A stretch of 64,000 bases of DNA from Clostridium sp. UBA701 (GCA_002298125.1 DBMJ01000015.1:186001-250000); one strand, 5' to 3'. Positions 8,321 through 18,005 are shown, counted from the stretch's first letter. Numbers and translations are program-made. Notes: generated by a model from the sequence alone, not told the origin.

Positions 8321-9639
8321 TTTATACCTCTTTTTATTGGAAGGGTAAAGCATATGGAAAGCCCACCCTCAGTTCCTTTAGAAGCACCTATCCTTCCTTC
8401 ATGCTTTTCTATGATTTCCTTACATATGGCTAATCCAAGACCTATTCCACCCTGTTCTCTATTTCTTGAAGTATCAATTCTATAAAATCTATCAAAAATA
8501 TTACTTAAAAGTTCCTCGGGCACCCCTACCCCATTATCCTGAACACACACCTCTATTTCCTTATCTCTTTCTGTAGCAGAGATAATTACTTTAGCATTTT
8601 CTCCTGCATATTTCATAGAATTTTCCACAAGATTCACCATTACTCTTTTAATTTTCCTCTTATCTAGTTCCACAATGGTCTTTTCTCGCAGATTTAATTT
8701 TGTAATGAGGTTTAGATTCTGCTGTCCAGCTTCAAGCTTAATATCTTTTAAAATATCCTCAATATATTCCTGGAAATTAACTGCTTCTTTCTTGTAAGTG
8801 CTTTCAATATTATATGTAGCATAGTCATCTAAGTCCTCAAGTAATTCCTTAAGGTCATTTGCCTTCCTGTAAATAATCTCATGGTATTCCTTACTTTTTT
8901 CCTCACTGGCCTTCCCTTTTAAAAGTCTCTTTGAATAGCCAATAATAGAAGTTAATGGGGTTTTAACATCATGAGAAATAGCCTGTAGCATTTGTTGCTG
9001 ACTCATCTCGGACTGTTTTAATCTTTCTCCCATGCCTTCAAAACTTCTACAAAGGTTTCCCAGTTCATCCTCACCATAGTAAGGGATGGTGATAGTGGTA
9101 TTGCCATAATTTATACTATTTACTACCTTGTTAAGCTTCTTTAACGGATTTGCAATGGTTCTATAGATAAATAAGACTATGGAAAGGGCGAGTATAAATA
9201 TAATGATAGCTGGTATGATAAACACCTTAGCTCTATTAAAATTTAACTTTGTTTCTATTCTAGCAGGAAAATATCCGTATAATATATTGCCTACCCTCCC
9301 ATTTACTCTAATTGGATACTGAGATTCAAGTCGACTTCCTCCAGTGTTTGAGGAAGTGATAAATACATTTTCTCCATCAATGGTTTTTATAGAAAAGCCA
9401 ACATTCAATTTTTTTGACAACTGTTCTAGCTGGCTATCAGGTTTTTCCTGACGCATTATTGCTCTTTGAGAAATCTGTAAGGCCTCTTGCATAATGGATC
9501 TGCGCATATTTTCCTGTTCGTTTATTTCTGTAATGATTCTTTTTAATGCCACTTCTTGGTAAAAGAAGCCTACAAGTGTAATCTGAGCTACAAAGCTAAT
9601 TATTAATACTAGGGATATTTTTTTATAAAGACTCTTCAT
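8317..9639 (-). CDS. Sensor histidine kinase
   Basis: A membrane sensor kinase of 440 residues. It has a membrane helix at about 8-28, an extracellular sensing loop of about 110 residues, a second helix at about 139-160, a HAMP linker to about 215, a HisKA domain with phosphorylated H223 in ISHDVKTPL, and an ATPase domain with N box LVENSMKYA, G1 DNGVGVP, F box FDRFYRID and G2 GGIGLGLAI. All catalytic boxes are intact. It overlaps the response regulator by four bases, so they are translationally coupled. The signal is unknown, and no clear target operon adjoins the pair. Confidence 0.94.
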   Translation of the reverse strand: MKSLYKKISLVLIISFVAQITLVGFFYQEVALKRIITEINEQENMRRSIMQEALQISQRAIMRQEKPDSQLEQLSKKLNVGFSIKTIDGENVFITSSNTGGSRLESQYPIRVNGRVGNILYGYFPARIETKLNFNRAKVFIIPAIIIFILALSIVLFIYRTIANPLKKLNKVVNSINYGNTTITIPYYGEDELGNLCRSFEGMGERLKQSEMSQQQMLQAISHDVKTPLTSIIGYSKRLLKGKASEEKSKEYHEIIYRKANDLKELLEDLDDYATYNIESTYKKEAVNFQEYIEDILKDIKLEAGQQNLNLITKLNLREKTIVELDKRKIKRVMVNLVENSMKYAGENAKVIISATERDKEIEVCVQDNGVGVPEELLSNIFDRFYRIDTSRNREQGGIGLGLAICKEIIEKHEGRIGASKGTEGGLSICFTLPIKRGIK

Positions 9640-10331
9640 ATGGACTCTCCTATAAATTTATATCCTGCACCCCAAACTGTTTTTATAAATTTATCATCTT
9701 TATCTACCTTTTCTCGCAGTTTTTTTATGTGCACAGTAACGGTGTTAATATCGCCGTATTCTTCATAGCCCCATACGTTATCATATATTTCTTCCCTTGT
9801 AAGTATTCTATTAGGATTTTCCATCATAAAGGCAAGTATCTGAAATTCTCTAGTTGAAAGATCAATTTTTTCTCCTTGAACAAAGGCTTCATAGGAATTC
9901 TTATTTATTTCTATTCCCTTATATCTTATTATACTGTTGCTCTCTTCCTTATTTTCCTCGTTCCTTTTTTCCCTGCGTAGGTGTGCCTTCACCTTAGCTA
10001 ATAATACATTGTCATCAAAGGGCTTTGTTATGTAATCATCTCCTCCTGTTTCATATCCAAGCACCTTATCTATATTTTTATTTTTTGCTGTTAAAAAAAC
10101 AATAGGAACCTTAATAAAATCACGAATTCTCCTGCATATTTCTAAACCATCCATACCAGGAAGCATCACATCTAATATTATTAAGTCATAATAGGTATTT
10201 TTTATTGCATTTAAGGCTGCAGTTCCACTATATACCTTCTCTACAATATAACCCTCATCTGTCAAAATGTCTCCTATAAGATTTACAATATCTTTATCAT
10301 CATCAACTATGAGAATTTTATCCTTTAACAT
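9636..10331 (-). CDS. OmpR/PhoB-family response regulator
   Basis: A 231-residue DNA-binding regulator. The receiver domain (1-120) has acidic pocket D10-D11, phosphoacceptor D54 in ILDVMLPG, T81 and K103 (ITKPFD). A winged-helix Trans_reg_C domain (about 135-230) follows, with STREFQILAFM and the VHIKKLREKV recognition region. It is the first gene of the pair with the histidine kinase and has an AGAGGAGG ribosome binding site. Its targets are not evident from the window. Confidence 0.95.
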   Translation of the reverse strand: MLKDKILIVDDDKDIVNLIGDILTDEGYIVEKVYSGTAALNAIKNTYYDLIILDVMLPGMDGLEICRRIRDFIKVPIVFLTAKNKNIDKVLGYETGGDDYITKPFDDNVLLAKVKAHLRREKRNEENKEESNSIIRYKGIEINKNSYEAFVQGEKIDLSTREFQILAFMMENPNRILTREEIYDNVWGYEEYGDINTVTVHIKKLREKVDKDDKFIKTVWGAGYKFIGESI

Positions 10332-10431
10332 GTTTATCCTCCTCTCTTAGGCACATTGATTGCTTTTATTTCTAAGCTAATATTACTTTATTTATATTTT
10401 TCTGTATATACTATTTACAAATAATTGCCCC

Positions 10432-10466
10432 AAAAAATTAAGAAAATGGAACTCCATTTTCTTAAT
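10432..10466 (-). terminator. Terminator after the cysteine desulfidase gene
   Basis: TTAAGAAAATGGA/TCCATTTTCTTAA stem with a three-base loop; on the minus strand it is followed by a run of Ts. Confidence 0.8.
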
Positions 10467-10490
10467 GGTTATACTTATTCTAGTAAATAA

Positions 10491-11777
10491 TTAATGCATG
10501 CAGTCTTTGTTAAGCATAATGTCTAATATAACCTTATCTGTTGCAACCATGCCAATAGATGCAAGCTTTCCCAGATTACTTATGGTATTTTCTACATTTT
10601 CTTCTACAATCCCATCCTTGTCAGAAATCTCCACTCCATTTAATGCTAATAATGCAGATTGTACAGCGGCACTTACAGCTGTTGTTAGCTTCAACGCACA
10701 TCCAGGCTTTGCTCCATCACATATCATTCCTGATACATTCCCTATCATGTTTTTTATAGTATGCTTAAGATGTTCTAAATTCCCTCCTAATAGATAAGTT
10801 ATTGCACAGCTTGCACCTATTGATGCAGCTACCCCACAACCGCAGAGTGCTGAAAGTCTCCCCATCTGACTTTTTATGTGAATGGTTGTGAGATGGCTTA
10901 TTGCTAGGGCTCGAGCTAGCTGTTCACTAGAGGCTCCAAGCTTTTCTGCTGTAGCCACTACTGGGAGTATTGCAGTCAAACCCTGATTGCCACTGCCGGC
11001 GCTGCTCATTACTGGATATTTGCATCCATCCATTCTAGCATCAGCCCCTGCTGCAGTATATGCCATAGCATAGGATTGTATATCATCTGATAATAGTCCC
11101 TTTTTTATACTTTCAACTATACTTTTGCCTACTCCTAGACCGTAATTTTTATTAAGGCCCTCCTCTGCTACCCTTTTATTCATCTCTGCACCTTGAAGCA
11201 GAAATTTTATTTCACTAAAATCCACACTTGTGGCAAAATGATAAATATCTCCTACTGAAATGTCTGTATTGTCATTAGATGAAACTGCAGTACATTGCTC
11301 TTTAGTCTCATCCTCAATAACCACACCATTTTTTTCTATTTTACAAATATTGTTATGGCGATGTTTTATTGTTACTACCACAACATCCATATTTGCGTAT
11401 CCCCTAACTTCAACAAATAACTTATCTGCCCCATCCTTAAGCTGTATATCTATCTTTTTCCCATATACCATTTCTTTAGCAATATTTATATGTTCCTCGC
11501 TAACATTCTTTAATACTTCTAGTCCTTGTGATGATTCTCCTCCTGCAGCTCCAAGTGCAGCAGCTATGTGCAGCCCAGTCATTCCTGTACCTGGTATCCC
11601 AACTCCCATGCCGTTTTTAAGAATGTTTCCAGATAGAAACACCTCTATCTTTTCAGGCATTTGATTAAGTTCTTCCTTTACCTTTGCTGAGGCAAGTGCA
11701 ACAGCAATGGGTTCAGTGCAGCCTAGTGCAGGTACAACCTCTCCCTTAAGTATATTTATATAGTTTGTACACCCCAT
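10491..11777 (-). CDS. L-cysteine desulfidase / UPF0597 (CyuA, YhaM) family protein
   Basis: About 428 residues from ATG 11777, which sits nine bases after AAAGG; an ATG nine bases earlier (11786) has no room for a ribosome binding site. The family, related to archaeal L-cysteine desulfidase and E. coli CyuA, breaks cysteine into pyruvate, ammonia and sulfide with an oxygen-sensitive Fe-S cluster instead of PLP. Conserved cysteines are visible in PALGCTEP near the N-terminus, CGCGVAAS, and ICDGAKPGC. It is monocistronic. Function is inferred from family; a serine-dehydratase-like activity is an alternative. Confidence 0.85.
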   Translation of the reverse strand: MGCTNYINILKGEVVPALGCTEPIAVALASAKVKEELNQMPEKIEVFLSGNILKNGMGVGIPGTGMTGLHIAAALGAAGGESSQGLEVLKNVSEEHINIAKEMVYGKKIDIQLKDGADKLFVEVRGYANMDVVVVTIKHRHNNICKIEKNGVVIEDETKEQCTAVSSNDNTDISVGDIYHFATSVDFSEIKFLLQGAEMNKRVAEEGLNKNYGLGVGKSIVESIKKGLLSDDIQSYAMAYTAAGADARMDGCKYPVMSSAGSGNQGLTAILPVVATAEKLGASSEQLARALAISHLTTIHIKSQMGRLSALCGCGVAASIGASCAITYLLGGNLEHLKHTIKNMIGNVSGMICDGAKPGCALKLTTAVSAAVQSALLALNGVEISDKDGIVEENVENTISNLGKLASIGMVATDKVILDIMLNKDCMH

Positions 11778-11927
11778 TTGAATCATCCTTTCTTTGAAAG
11801 AAGTAAATATTACTTATATTATTACATAATTATGATAAATTTTATAGTATTTTTTTAAATAAATATTGATTTTAAAAGAAAGGTATGATATACTTTTATG
11901 CTTTATCACCTTAAAGTAGTTATAGAG

Positions 11928-11970
11928 TAAAAATGACCTAGACTTAACTAATATATGCTAAGTCTAGGTC
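11928..11970 (-). terminator. Terminator of the M23-bactofilin-hydrolase-amidohydrolase operon
   Basis: A 12-bp stem, GACCTAGACTTA/TAAGTCTAGGTC, is followed on the minus strand by ATTTTACTC. It lies just after the amidohydrolase stop. Confidence 0.8.
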
Positions 11971-11978
11971 CTGATACT

Positions 11979-13133
11979 TTAATCCCTATATACAATTTTA
12001 CCATCAATTATGGTGTATAGTGTTTTCGTAAAAATTTCTAGGGGATTTCCGTTAAAAACTGTAATATCTGCATCCTTTCCTACTTCAATACTACCAACTC
12101 TATCATCTATTCCACATATTTCTGCAGCATTTATAGTTATTGCCTTAAGTCCCTCCATCATTGGCAGTCCTTCTTTTACAGCTAATGAAGCACACAGTGG
12201 AAGATATTGTATTGGAATTACAGGATGATCTGTCATAATTGCTATCTTAACTCCTTTTTCAAATAAGATATTTGGTGTTTTGAAGGATTTTTCCTTGGTT
12301 TCGATCTTTCCGCTAAAGGTCAATGCAGGTCCTAAAACGGTAGAAACCTTTTCCTCTGCCAATAAATCTGCTATAAGGTGGCCTTCTGTAACATGCTCTA
12401 AAGTAATTTTTAAATCAAATTCCCTTGCTATACGTAGTGCAGTCAATAGGTCGTCTGCTCTATGGGCATGAGCCTTTAAGGGAATATTTTTGTTTATAAC
12501 TGGCATTAGAGCCTCCATTTTGAAATCTTCTTCAAAATCCTCTCCCTTTATTTCTGCTTCCCTCTTTTTTCTCTTATACTTTTGAGCATTATACAAGGTT
12601 TCTCTTAGAACTGCTGCAGTTCCCATACGTGTGGCTGGCATTTTGTTTTTCTTGCTGTATACCCGCTTTGGATTTTCCCCAAAGGCAATTTTCATTGCTG
12701 CTGGCTCCAATAATACCATATCCTCAACTCTAATCCCTGCTGTTTTCATAGCTACAAATTGTCCACCGATTACATTTGCGCTTCCAGGTCCTGTCATCAC
12801 AGTAGTAATACCAGCTTTAACTGCATCTCTATAAGCACTGTCCAAGGGATTAATTCCATCAATAGCTCGAAGTTGAGGTGTAACTGGATCTGTATCTTCA
12901 TTTCCATCATTTCCCTCAAAGCCCATACCACTCTCAAACATTCCCATATGGCAGTGAGCATCTATAAAGCCTGGGAGTACCCAAGCCCCATCTACATCTA
13001 AGACCTCACAGCTCCCTTTATAAGATAAGTTTTCTCCAATGCTTAGGATCTTTCCATTGTCGATTAAAATATCTCCACAAGCATAATCCTTCTCACCCAT
13101 AGTGATTACTCTTCCGTTTTTAATTAGAAGCAT
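11979..13133 (-). CDS. Amidohydrolase-superfamily metal-dependent hydrolase
   Basis: 384 residues from ATG 13133, three bases after GGGGGGAAAG; a TTG start 15 bases upstream lies in that ribosome binding site. A small N-terminal beta domain precedes the TIM barrel, which carries metal ligands DAHCHMG (H60, H62), HAHRADD, LEHVTEGH and the aspartate in MTDHPVIP. It resembles imidazolonepropionase and related cyclic amide hydrolases, but no histidine-utilisation genes are nearby, so no substrate is assigned. It is the last gene of a four-gene operon, 18 bp after the alpha/beta hydrolase. Confidence 0.85.
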   Translation of the reverse strand: MLLIKNGRVITMGEKDYACGDILIDNGKILSIGENLSYKGSCEVLDVDGAWVLPGFIDAHCHMGMFESGMGFEGNDGNEDTDPVTPQLRAIDGINPLDSAYRDAVKAGITTVMTGPGSANVIGGQFVAMKTAGIRVEDMVLLEPAAMKIAFGENPKRVYSKKNKMPATRMGTAAVLRETLYNAQKYKRKKREAEIKGEDFEEDFKMEALMPVINKNIPLKAHAHRADDLLTALRIAREFDLKITLEHVTEGHLIADLLAEEKVSTVLGPALTFSGKIETKEKSFKTPNILFEKGVKIAIMTDHPVIPIQYLPLCASLAVKEGLPMMEGLKAITINAAEICGIDDRVGSIEVGKDADITVFNGNPLEIFTKTLYTIIDGKIVYRD

Positions 13134-13151
13134 TTTCTTTCCCCCCAATTA

Positions 13152-14126
13152 CTAAACTTTTCCTTTGCATATAAGCTCTGGCTCTGTTTTCTTAATTTTA
13201 ATATTATCACAAATCCATTTTAAAGTATCTGATATTACTTCATCTCTATTCTCCTCGTTTAAGCTCTCATGTCTACCACCTTCATATAGCTTATAGCTAA
13301 CCCTTGTTAACCCTAAGTCACTGTATAGTTTTACAAGATTCTTAATTCCCTTACCCTTTCCTCCAACAGGATCATTGTCCCCTGCAAATATATATATTGG
13401 TAGGTTTTTAGGTATTTTTCTCAGGTTTTCATTTTTGTGAAGAGTCTTAAGTCCTGTCAAAAAGTCTAAGAAAAATTTTGAGCTGCACACAAAACCACAG
13501 TATTCATCCTGGATATATTTATCCACCTCTTCTGAATTTCTACTAAGCCAATCAAACTCAGTTCTAATAGGTTTAAAGGAGTTATTATAATTGCCGAAGG
13601 ATAGCTTGTTTAAACGTTCACTTGGATTCATTTCCCCTCTTTTCTCACATTCATATTTAGCTACCAAAAGACCGATGTTTAAGATAAAGCCTGCTTTACC
13701 ATTAGTACCAGACAGTATAGCCCCATCAAGGTATTCTCCATACATAGTTATATATTTTTGCACTAAGAAGGAGCCCATACTATGTCCAAAGATGATATAT
13801 GGCCTGTTTGGATATTGCTTCTTTGCAATAGCCATAAGCTCATACATATCTTCCACCATCCAATCAAAGCCCTTGTCCTTGCCTAAGTAACCCAATTCCT
13901 TTTTTGATACTGCAGTTCTACCGTGTCCACGATGGTCATTAGCAAATACACATAAACCTCTTTCCGTTAGCTTTTCAGCGAAGTATTCATAACGCGCTGC
14001 GTGCTCTGCCATTCCATGTGCAATTTGTACTATACCAACGATTTCCTTCTCTGGAATCCATTTATGGACAAATATTTCCTTTCCTTCTCCATCGGTGAAA
14101 GTAAACTCTTCTTTTCGCATCATCAT
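13152..14126 (-). CDS. Alpha/beta hydrolase (monoacylglycerol-lipase-like, serine aminopeptidase S33)
   Basis: A 324-residue cytosolic serine hydrolase. The oxyanion region is IAHGMAEH, the lid-side motif is NDHRGHG, the nucleophile elbow is GHSMG with S116, and the acid and base are in GDNDPVG and GGRHESL. This pattern is typical of lysophospholipase/monoglyceride lipase-like enzymes. Three consecutive ATGs follow AAAGGAGAT, so the exact first residue is uncertain by two codons. It lies 11 bp after bactofilin and 18 bp before the amidohydrolase, placing a possible lipid hydrolase in an envelope operon. Confidence 0.87.
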   Translation of the reverse strand: MMMRKEEFTFTDGEGKEIFVHKWIPEKEIVGIVQIAHGMAEHAARYEYFAEKLTERGLCVFANDHRGHGRTAVSKKELGYLGKDKGFDWMVEDMYELMAIAKKQYPNRPYIIFGHSMGSFLVQKYITMYGEYLDGAILSGTNGKAGFILNIGLLVAKYECEKRGEMNPSERLNKLSFGNYNNSFKPIRTEFDWLSRNSEEVDKYIQDEYCGFVCSSKFFLDFLTGLKTLHKNENLRKIPKNLPIYIFAGDNDPVGGKGKGIKNLVKLYSDLGLTRVSYKLYEGGRHESLNEENRDEVISDTLKWICDNIKIKKTEPELICKGKV

Positions 14127-14137
14127 ATCTCCTTTTA

Positions 14138-14557
14138 CTAGTTAGTTATATCTTCATCAATTTTTCCCAAACTATTTTCTTCAACATCCTTATCTGTATA
14201 CTTCATATCGCATTTCCCTTTGAAAATAGCTCCTTTGGCCAAAACTAAATTTCCAACTTCTATATCTCCCTTAAGGTTACCCTTTGATGTTATTTCAAGT
14301 GTACCCTCAGAATATATGTTGCCTTTTACTTGTCCTGAAATAATTATTTCTTTACTGCTGAGGTTTCCTTGAATAGTAGCTCCCTCTCCTATTACTATCT
14401 GTGTTTTAGAAGTTACGTCACCAGTATAATTCCCATCTATACGAATTAATCCATCAACTTCTATATTGCCAGTCATTTTTGCTGTAGGTCCAATAATGGT
14501 ATCCATAGCCTTGTTTTCCTGTCTTATAGCAGGTGTACTTTTTTGAGATGAAAACAT
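14138..14557 (-). CDS. Bactofilin
   Basis: A 139-residue polymer-forming cytoskeletal protein. The core (about 20-120) is a right-handed beta-helix built from short repeats such as GNIEVDGLIRIDGNYTGDV and GEGATIQGNLSSKEIIISG; the ends are short and disordered, as usual. Bactofilins form nucleotide-free filaments that localise peptidoglycan-modifying enzymes. Its start codon abuts the stop of the M23 peptidase, the classic M23-bactofilin pairing. A second bactofilin is at 55765-56136. Confidence 0.93.
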   Translation of the reverse strand: MFSSQKSTPAIRQENKAMDTIIGPTAKMTGNIEVDGLIRIDGNYTGDVTSKTQIVIGEGATIQGNLSSKEIIISGQVKGNIYSEGTLEITSKGNLKGDIEVGNLVLAKGAIFKGKCDMKYTDKDVEENSLGKIDEDITN

Positions 14558-15433
14558 TTAATTGCCTCCTTTTAATATTTCTACAGGGTTCACACTAATT
14601 CCTTTAATTTTAATTTCGAAATGGAGATGAGGCCCTGTGGATCTTCCCGTACTCCCCATTTTGCTAATGAGTTGACCCTTTTCCACAGTTTGACCTCCCT
14701 TTACCAAAAGCACTGAATTATGCCCATATAAGGAGTAAACTCCATTTCCATGATCAATTATTATCATATTACCATAGCCAGAATTGTACCCTGCAAAGGT
14801 TATTCTTCCTTTGCCAGCAGCTCTTATTTCAGTTCCATAGGCATTTGCAATATCTAGTCCTTTATGAAACTCATATGAATCCCCTCCAAAGGGATTCCCT
14901 CTACTGCCAAAAGTACTTGTTATCTCTCCAGAACAAGGAAAGAGATTTGGTATAGTACTTTCCTTCTCTAATTTATTTTCTGCCTTATCTAAAAGCAGCC
15001 CAAGTTCTTTTTCCTTTAAATCACACTGTCCTATTAAATCCTCCTGAAAGCTAAATATATCCCCTCCCCTGTTTAAACTAAATTCTTTACTATCCTTTTC
15101 CTTTAAAAATTCTTTCACCTTATTTTCAAGTAGACTTAGCTCCTCAAGCTTTGCTTTCATGGTTTCTGAGGTAGCTTTTAGGGTTTCTATTGTATCTCTA
15201 TTTATAGTATTTTTCTCTTCTAATGAAGCAATTGTTAACAAGTAATCATGTTGTCTCTTGTAAATTATGGTATAATTAATTGCAAGAAATATTATTGATG
15301 CTGTTATTGTGCATAGTAAAACTAATGATGCTATAATTTTATTTCGTGAAAGGGTTGTAGCTACTGACTTGCCATAGCGCTGTGGAGCTATTATTATGGT
15401 GTAATTTTCACGGTTTTTTTCTCTTTTTTTCAT
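14558..15433 (-). CDS. Membrane-anchored M23 (LytM) family metallopeptidase
   Basis: A 291-residue cell-wall endopeptidase. It has a basic cytoplasmic N-terminus, one membrane helix (about 32-54), a coiled-coil segment (about 65-155), then the M23 domain with zinc ligands H190 and D194 in HKGLDIA and H269/H271 in HLHFEIK. All ligands are present, so it is likely an active endopeptidase and not a degenerate LytM activator. It is first in the operon with bactofilin, which probably positions it at the membrane. Confidence 0.93.
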   Translation of the reverse strand: MKKREKNRENYTIIIAPQRYGKSVATTLSRNKIIASLVLLCTITASIIFLAINYTIIYKRQHDYLLTIASLEEKNTINRDTIETLKATSETMKAKLEELSLLENKVKEFLKEKDSKEFSLNRGGDIFSFQEDLIGQCDLKEKELGLLLDKAENKLEKESTIPNLFPCSGEITSTFGSRGNPFGGDSYEFHKGLDIANAYGTEIRAAGKGRITFAGYNSGYGNMIIIDHGNGVYSLYGHNSVLLVKGGQTVEKGQLISKMGSTGRSTGPHLHFEIKIKGISVNPVEILKGGN

Positions 15434-15533
15434 AAACCTGTCCCCTTTAGATATGCTATATAATTAATTCTTCACGATGTTTTAAAATCCTTCTTTAAAA
15501 GTAAATTTTTGTAAATATATTTGGAGGAATGTT

Positions 15534-16391
15534 ATGAAATATTATGTTGTGGATGCTTTTACCTATAACCAAACAGGAGGCAATAAAGCTGCCATTATCT
15601 TTGATAATAATCTTAGTAGTGAATGTAAACAAAGCATTGCCAAGGAATTGAACTTTTCTGAAACAGCTTTTGTAGATTGCCAAGAGAATAATTTTACTTT
15701 AAGTTATTATACTCCTCTAGAAGAGGTTGATCTTTGTGGACATGCGACCATTGCCGCCTTTGAGGTGTTAAAAAGCCTAAATAAAGTGAAAAACCATGCA
15801 GAATACTATATTAATACCAAAGCTGGAAACTTAAAGGTACATAGACTTGAAAATATTACTTTTATGGAGCAGGCTCCTCCTAATTATGGAGCGGATCTTA
15901 GTAAAGAAGATATATCTAAGCTTTATCAAATATTAAACATACCTGCTTCTAGCATGGATTATAATAATTATTTAACTCCCTCAATTTTATCTACCGGTCT
16001 ATTTGATATCGTGCTTCCCGTAAAGGACCTTCAAACTTTAAACTCAATTAAACCTAACATGAAAGACTTAGCCGAATTTTCTAAATATAAATCCGTAGTA
16101 GGTGTTCACGCTTTTACCATTGCTAAAGACAATTTCACCGCTCACTGTAGAAATTTTGCCCCACTTTATGGTATTGATGAGGAATGTGCTACAGGCACAT
16201 CAAATGGAGCACTGAGTTACTATCTCTATGATAATGGAATTGTAAAAGAAGATGAAATGCTTTTTTATCTTCAAGGAGAGGCTATGAATAATCCTTCTTT
16301 GGTTCAAGCTCAAGTGAAGTTAATAAATAATAAGCCCAAGGTTTTAGTTGGAGGCAGCTGTAAAATTATTAATGAATATAGATTAATATAG
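15534..16391 (+). CDS. PhzF-family isomerase-like protein
   Basis: 285 residues of the PhzF/diaminopimelate-epimerase fold: two similar halves, with the catalytic-type glutamate E43 in FSETAFVD and the family signatures NQTGGNKAAII, DLCGHATIAAF and EECATGTSNGAL. PhzF itself isomerises an intermediate of phenazine synthesis, but no other phenazine genes are present, so this is a family member of unknown substrate. The ATG follows TGGAGGAA. It is a single-gene unit between the M23 operon and pepD. Confidence 0.9.
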   Translation: MKYYVVDAFTYNQTGGNKAAIIFDNNLSSECKQSIAKELNFSETAFVDCQENNFTLSYYTPLEEVDLCGHATIAAFEVLKSLNKVKNHAEYYINTKAGNLKVHRLENITFMEQAPPNYGADLSKEDISKLYQILNIPASSMDYNNYLTPSILSTGLFDIVLPVKDLQTLNSIKPNMKDLAEFSKYKSVVGVHAFTIAKDNFTAHCRNFAPLYGIDEECATGTSNGALSYYLYDNGIVKEDEMLFYLQGEAMNNPSLVQAQVKLINNKPKVLVGGSCKIINEYRLI

Positions 16392-16394
16392 AAA

Positions 16395-16457
16395 AGTACA
16401 AAAAGGAGCTATGTATCAGCAGTTTTTAACTGCTAATGCAACAGCCCCTTTTTTTAT
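16395..16457 (+). terminator. Bidirectional terminator between the PhzF-like gene and pepD
   Basis: A nested hairpin with inner stem GCAGTT/AACTGC and outer arms AAAAAGGAGCT/AGCCCCTTTTT, bounded by A and T runs, lies between convergent genes. Confidence 0.75.
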
Positions 16458-16471
16458 TGATCTATAAAGTT

Positions 16472-17929
16472 TTATTTCATTGATTTTAAAACAGCAAGAA
16501 GGTATTCCCATACTCTTTGCACAGATGGAATACTCATATGCTCATCAGGAGTATGCACATCTGCAAGATCTGGTCCTAGTGAAATCATGTCCATATCTGG
16601 GAACTTCTCTTTAAATAGTCCACACTCTAAGCCTGCGTGAATAGCAACTATTTCTGGTTCCTTATTATACATTTTCTTAAATACATCCACAAACACTTGT
16701 CTTACCTCTGAATCAGGATTGTATTGCCATTCAGGGTAATTAGACTGTATGGAGAACTTTGCATTAAAGGTCTCAGCTAAAACCTTTTGTTCATTTACAA
16801 TGGCTTCTTTTAAGGTTCTTACTGAACTTCTTACGGCACTATCAAACATTATATCAGTAGTGCTTGTAGTAACTACACCAATATTTGTGGAGCTTTCTAC
16901 AAGACCTTCTAAGTCCATGCTCATGCTCTTAATTCCATTTGGTATAAGGAACAGGATCTTTATTGCCTTTTCCATGGTACTTCTTGAGAATACTCTCTCA
17001 ACCCTTGTATCTAAAATCTCAGCTTCTAATCTCACATTTGGGTCAGGAGTTCTAAGTTCATTCTTAAGAACCTCATTCCATTCGCTAACACTATTTTTTA
17101 ATGCTTCTACCTTATCCTTATCTACTAACAATACTGCATCAAATTCTCTTGGAATAGCATTCATCTTAGAACCGCCATTAAAAGAAGTCATATCAAAATC
17201 AAATTTATAGAAAATATCCATGAGAAATCTCCCCATGATTTTGTTGGAGTTTCCTCTACCCTTGTTTATTTCCATTCCTGAATGTCCGCCTCTTAAGCCT
17301 CTAACCCTTACAGCAACAGGAACTCTTTCGTTCTTAACTTCTACCCATTCTATAGGAAGAGAAATCTGAGCTCTAACTCCCCCAGAACAACTAACTAAAA
17401 GCTTTCCTTCTTCTTCAGAGTCAATATTTATTAATACTCTTCCTTTTATGCTACTTGGATCTAGTGCTTCAGCTCCACCCATTCCTGTTTCTTCCTCAGT
17501 GGTAGCTAATAGTTCTATTGCAGGATGAGGGATATCCTTGGATGCTAATATTGCTAAACCATAAGCTAAAGCAATACCATTATCTGCGCCTAGTGTTGTA
17601 CCATCAGCATAAACCTTGTCATCTACGATTCTTAATTTTAATGGATCCTTTTCAAAGTCATGTTCAGTACCTAAATTTTTCTCACAGACCATATCCAAAT
17701 GTCCTTGAATAACTACGGGCTTAGAATTCTCGTACCCGGCAGTAGCTGGTTTCCTTATCACTACATTAAGTGCTTTATCCTGTATATGTTCTAGATTGTG
17801 CTTCTTGGCAAATTCCACCATAAAGTTACTGATTTCTCTCTCATTGCCTGAGCCTCTTGGTATTTTTGATAGTTCTTCAAAATAGTAGAATACCTCTTTT
17901 GGTTGTAAATTTTCCAAAACTCTGCTCAT
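16472..17929 (-). CDS. pepD: Aminoacyl-histidine dipeptidase (PepD, M20 family)
   Basis: About 485 residues from ATG 17929, nine bases after GGAAGG; an ATG three codons upstream (17938) overlaps that site. PepD is a cytosolic dinuclear-zinc dipeptidase with broad specificity, including beta-Ala-His and Xaa-His dipeptides. M20 signatures are visible: QGHLDMVCEK, GADNGIA, ATTEEETGMGGA, and the lid segment RGLRGGHSGMEI, which contributes the inter-domain histidine. It is monocistronic, with a plausible promoter upstream. Confidence 0.93.
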   Translation of the reverse strand: MSRVLENLQPKEVFYYFEELSKIPRGSGNEREISNFMVEFAKKHNLEHIQDKALNVVIRKPATAGYENSKPVVIQGHLDMVCEKNLGTEHDFEKDPLKLRIVDDKVYADGTTLGADNGIALAYGLAILASKDIPHPAIELLATTEEETGMGGAEALDPSSIKGRVLINIDSEEEGKLLVSCSGGVRAQISLPIEWVEVKNERVPVAVRVRGLRGGHSGMEINKGRGNSNKIMGRFLMDIFYKFDFDMTSFNGGSKMNAIPREFDAVLLVDKDKVEALKNSVSEWNEVLKNELRTPDPNVRLEAEILDTRVERVFSRSTMEKAIKILFLIPNGIKSMSMDLEGLVESSTNIGVVTTSTTDIMFDSAVRSSVRTLKEAIVNEQKVLAETFNAKFSIQSNYPEWQYNPDSEVRQVFVDVFKKMYNKEPEIVAIHAGLECGLFKEKFPDMDMISLGPDLADVHTPDEHMSIPSVQRVWEYLLAVLKSMK

Positions 17930-17976
17930 ACCTATCATCCTTCCTCTCTTATCTTTATTAGTATATGCTTATATAT

Positions 17977-18005
17977 TTTATAATCATATACTGTGAGTTA
18001 TGCAA
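17977..18005 (-). promoter_or_regulatory. Probable promoter of pepD
   Basis: On the minus strand TTGCAT (18005-18000) and TATAAA (17982-17977) are 17 bp apart, about 50 bp before the start. Confidence 0.5.

Noticed and set aside
8317..10331. Two-component system controlling a neighbouring antibiotic transporter
   Set aside because: The adjacent genes are a CNNM protein and a cysteine desulfidase homologue; the MacAB-like exporter is 28 kb away and has its own promoter.
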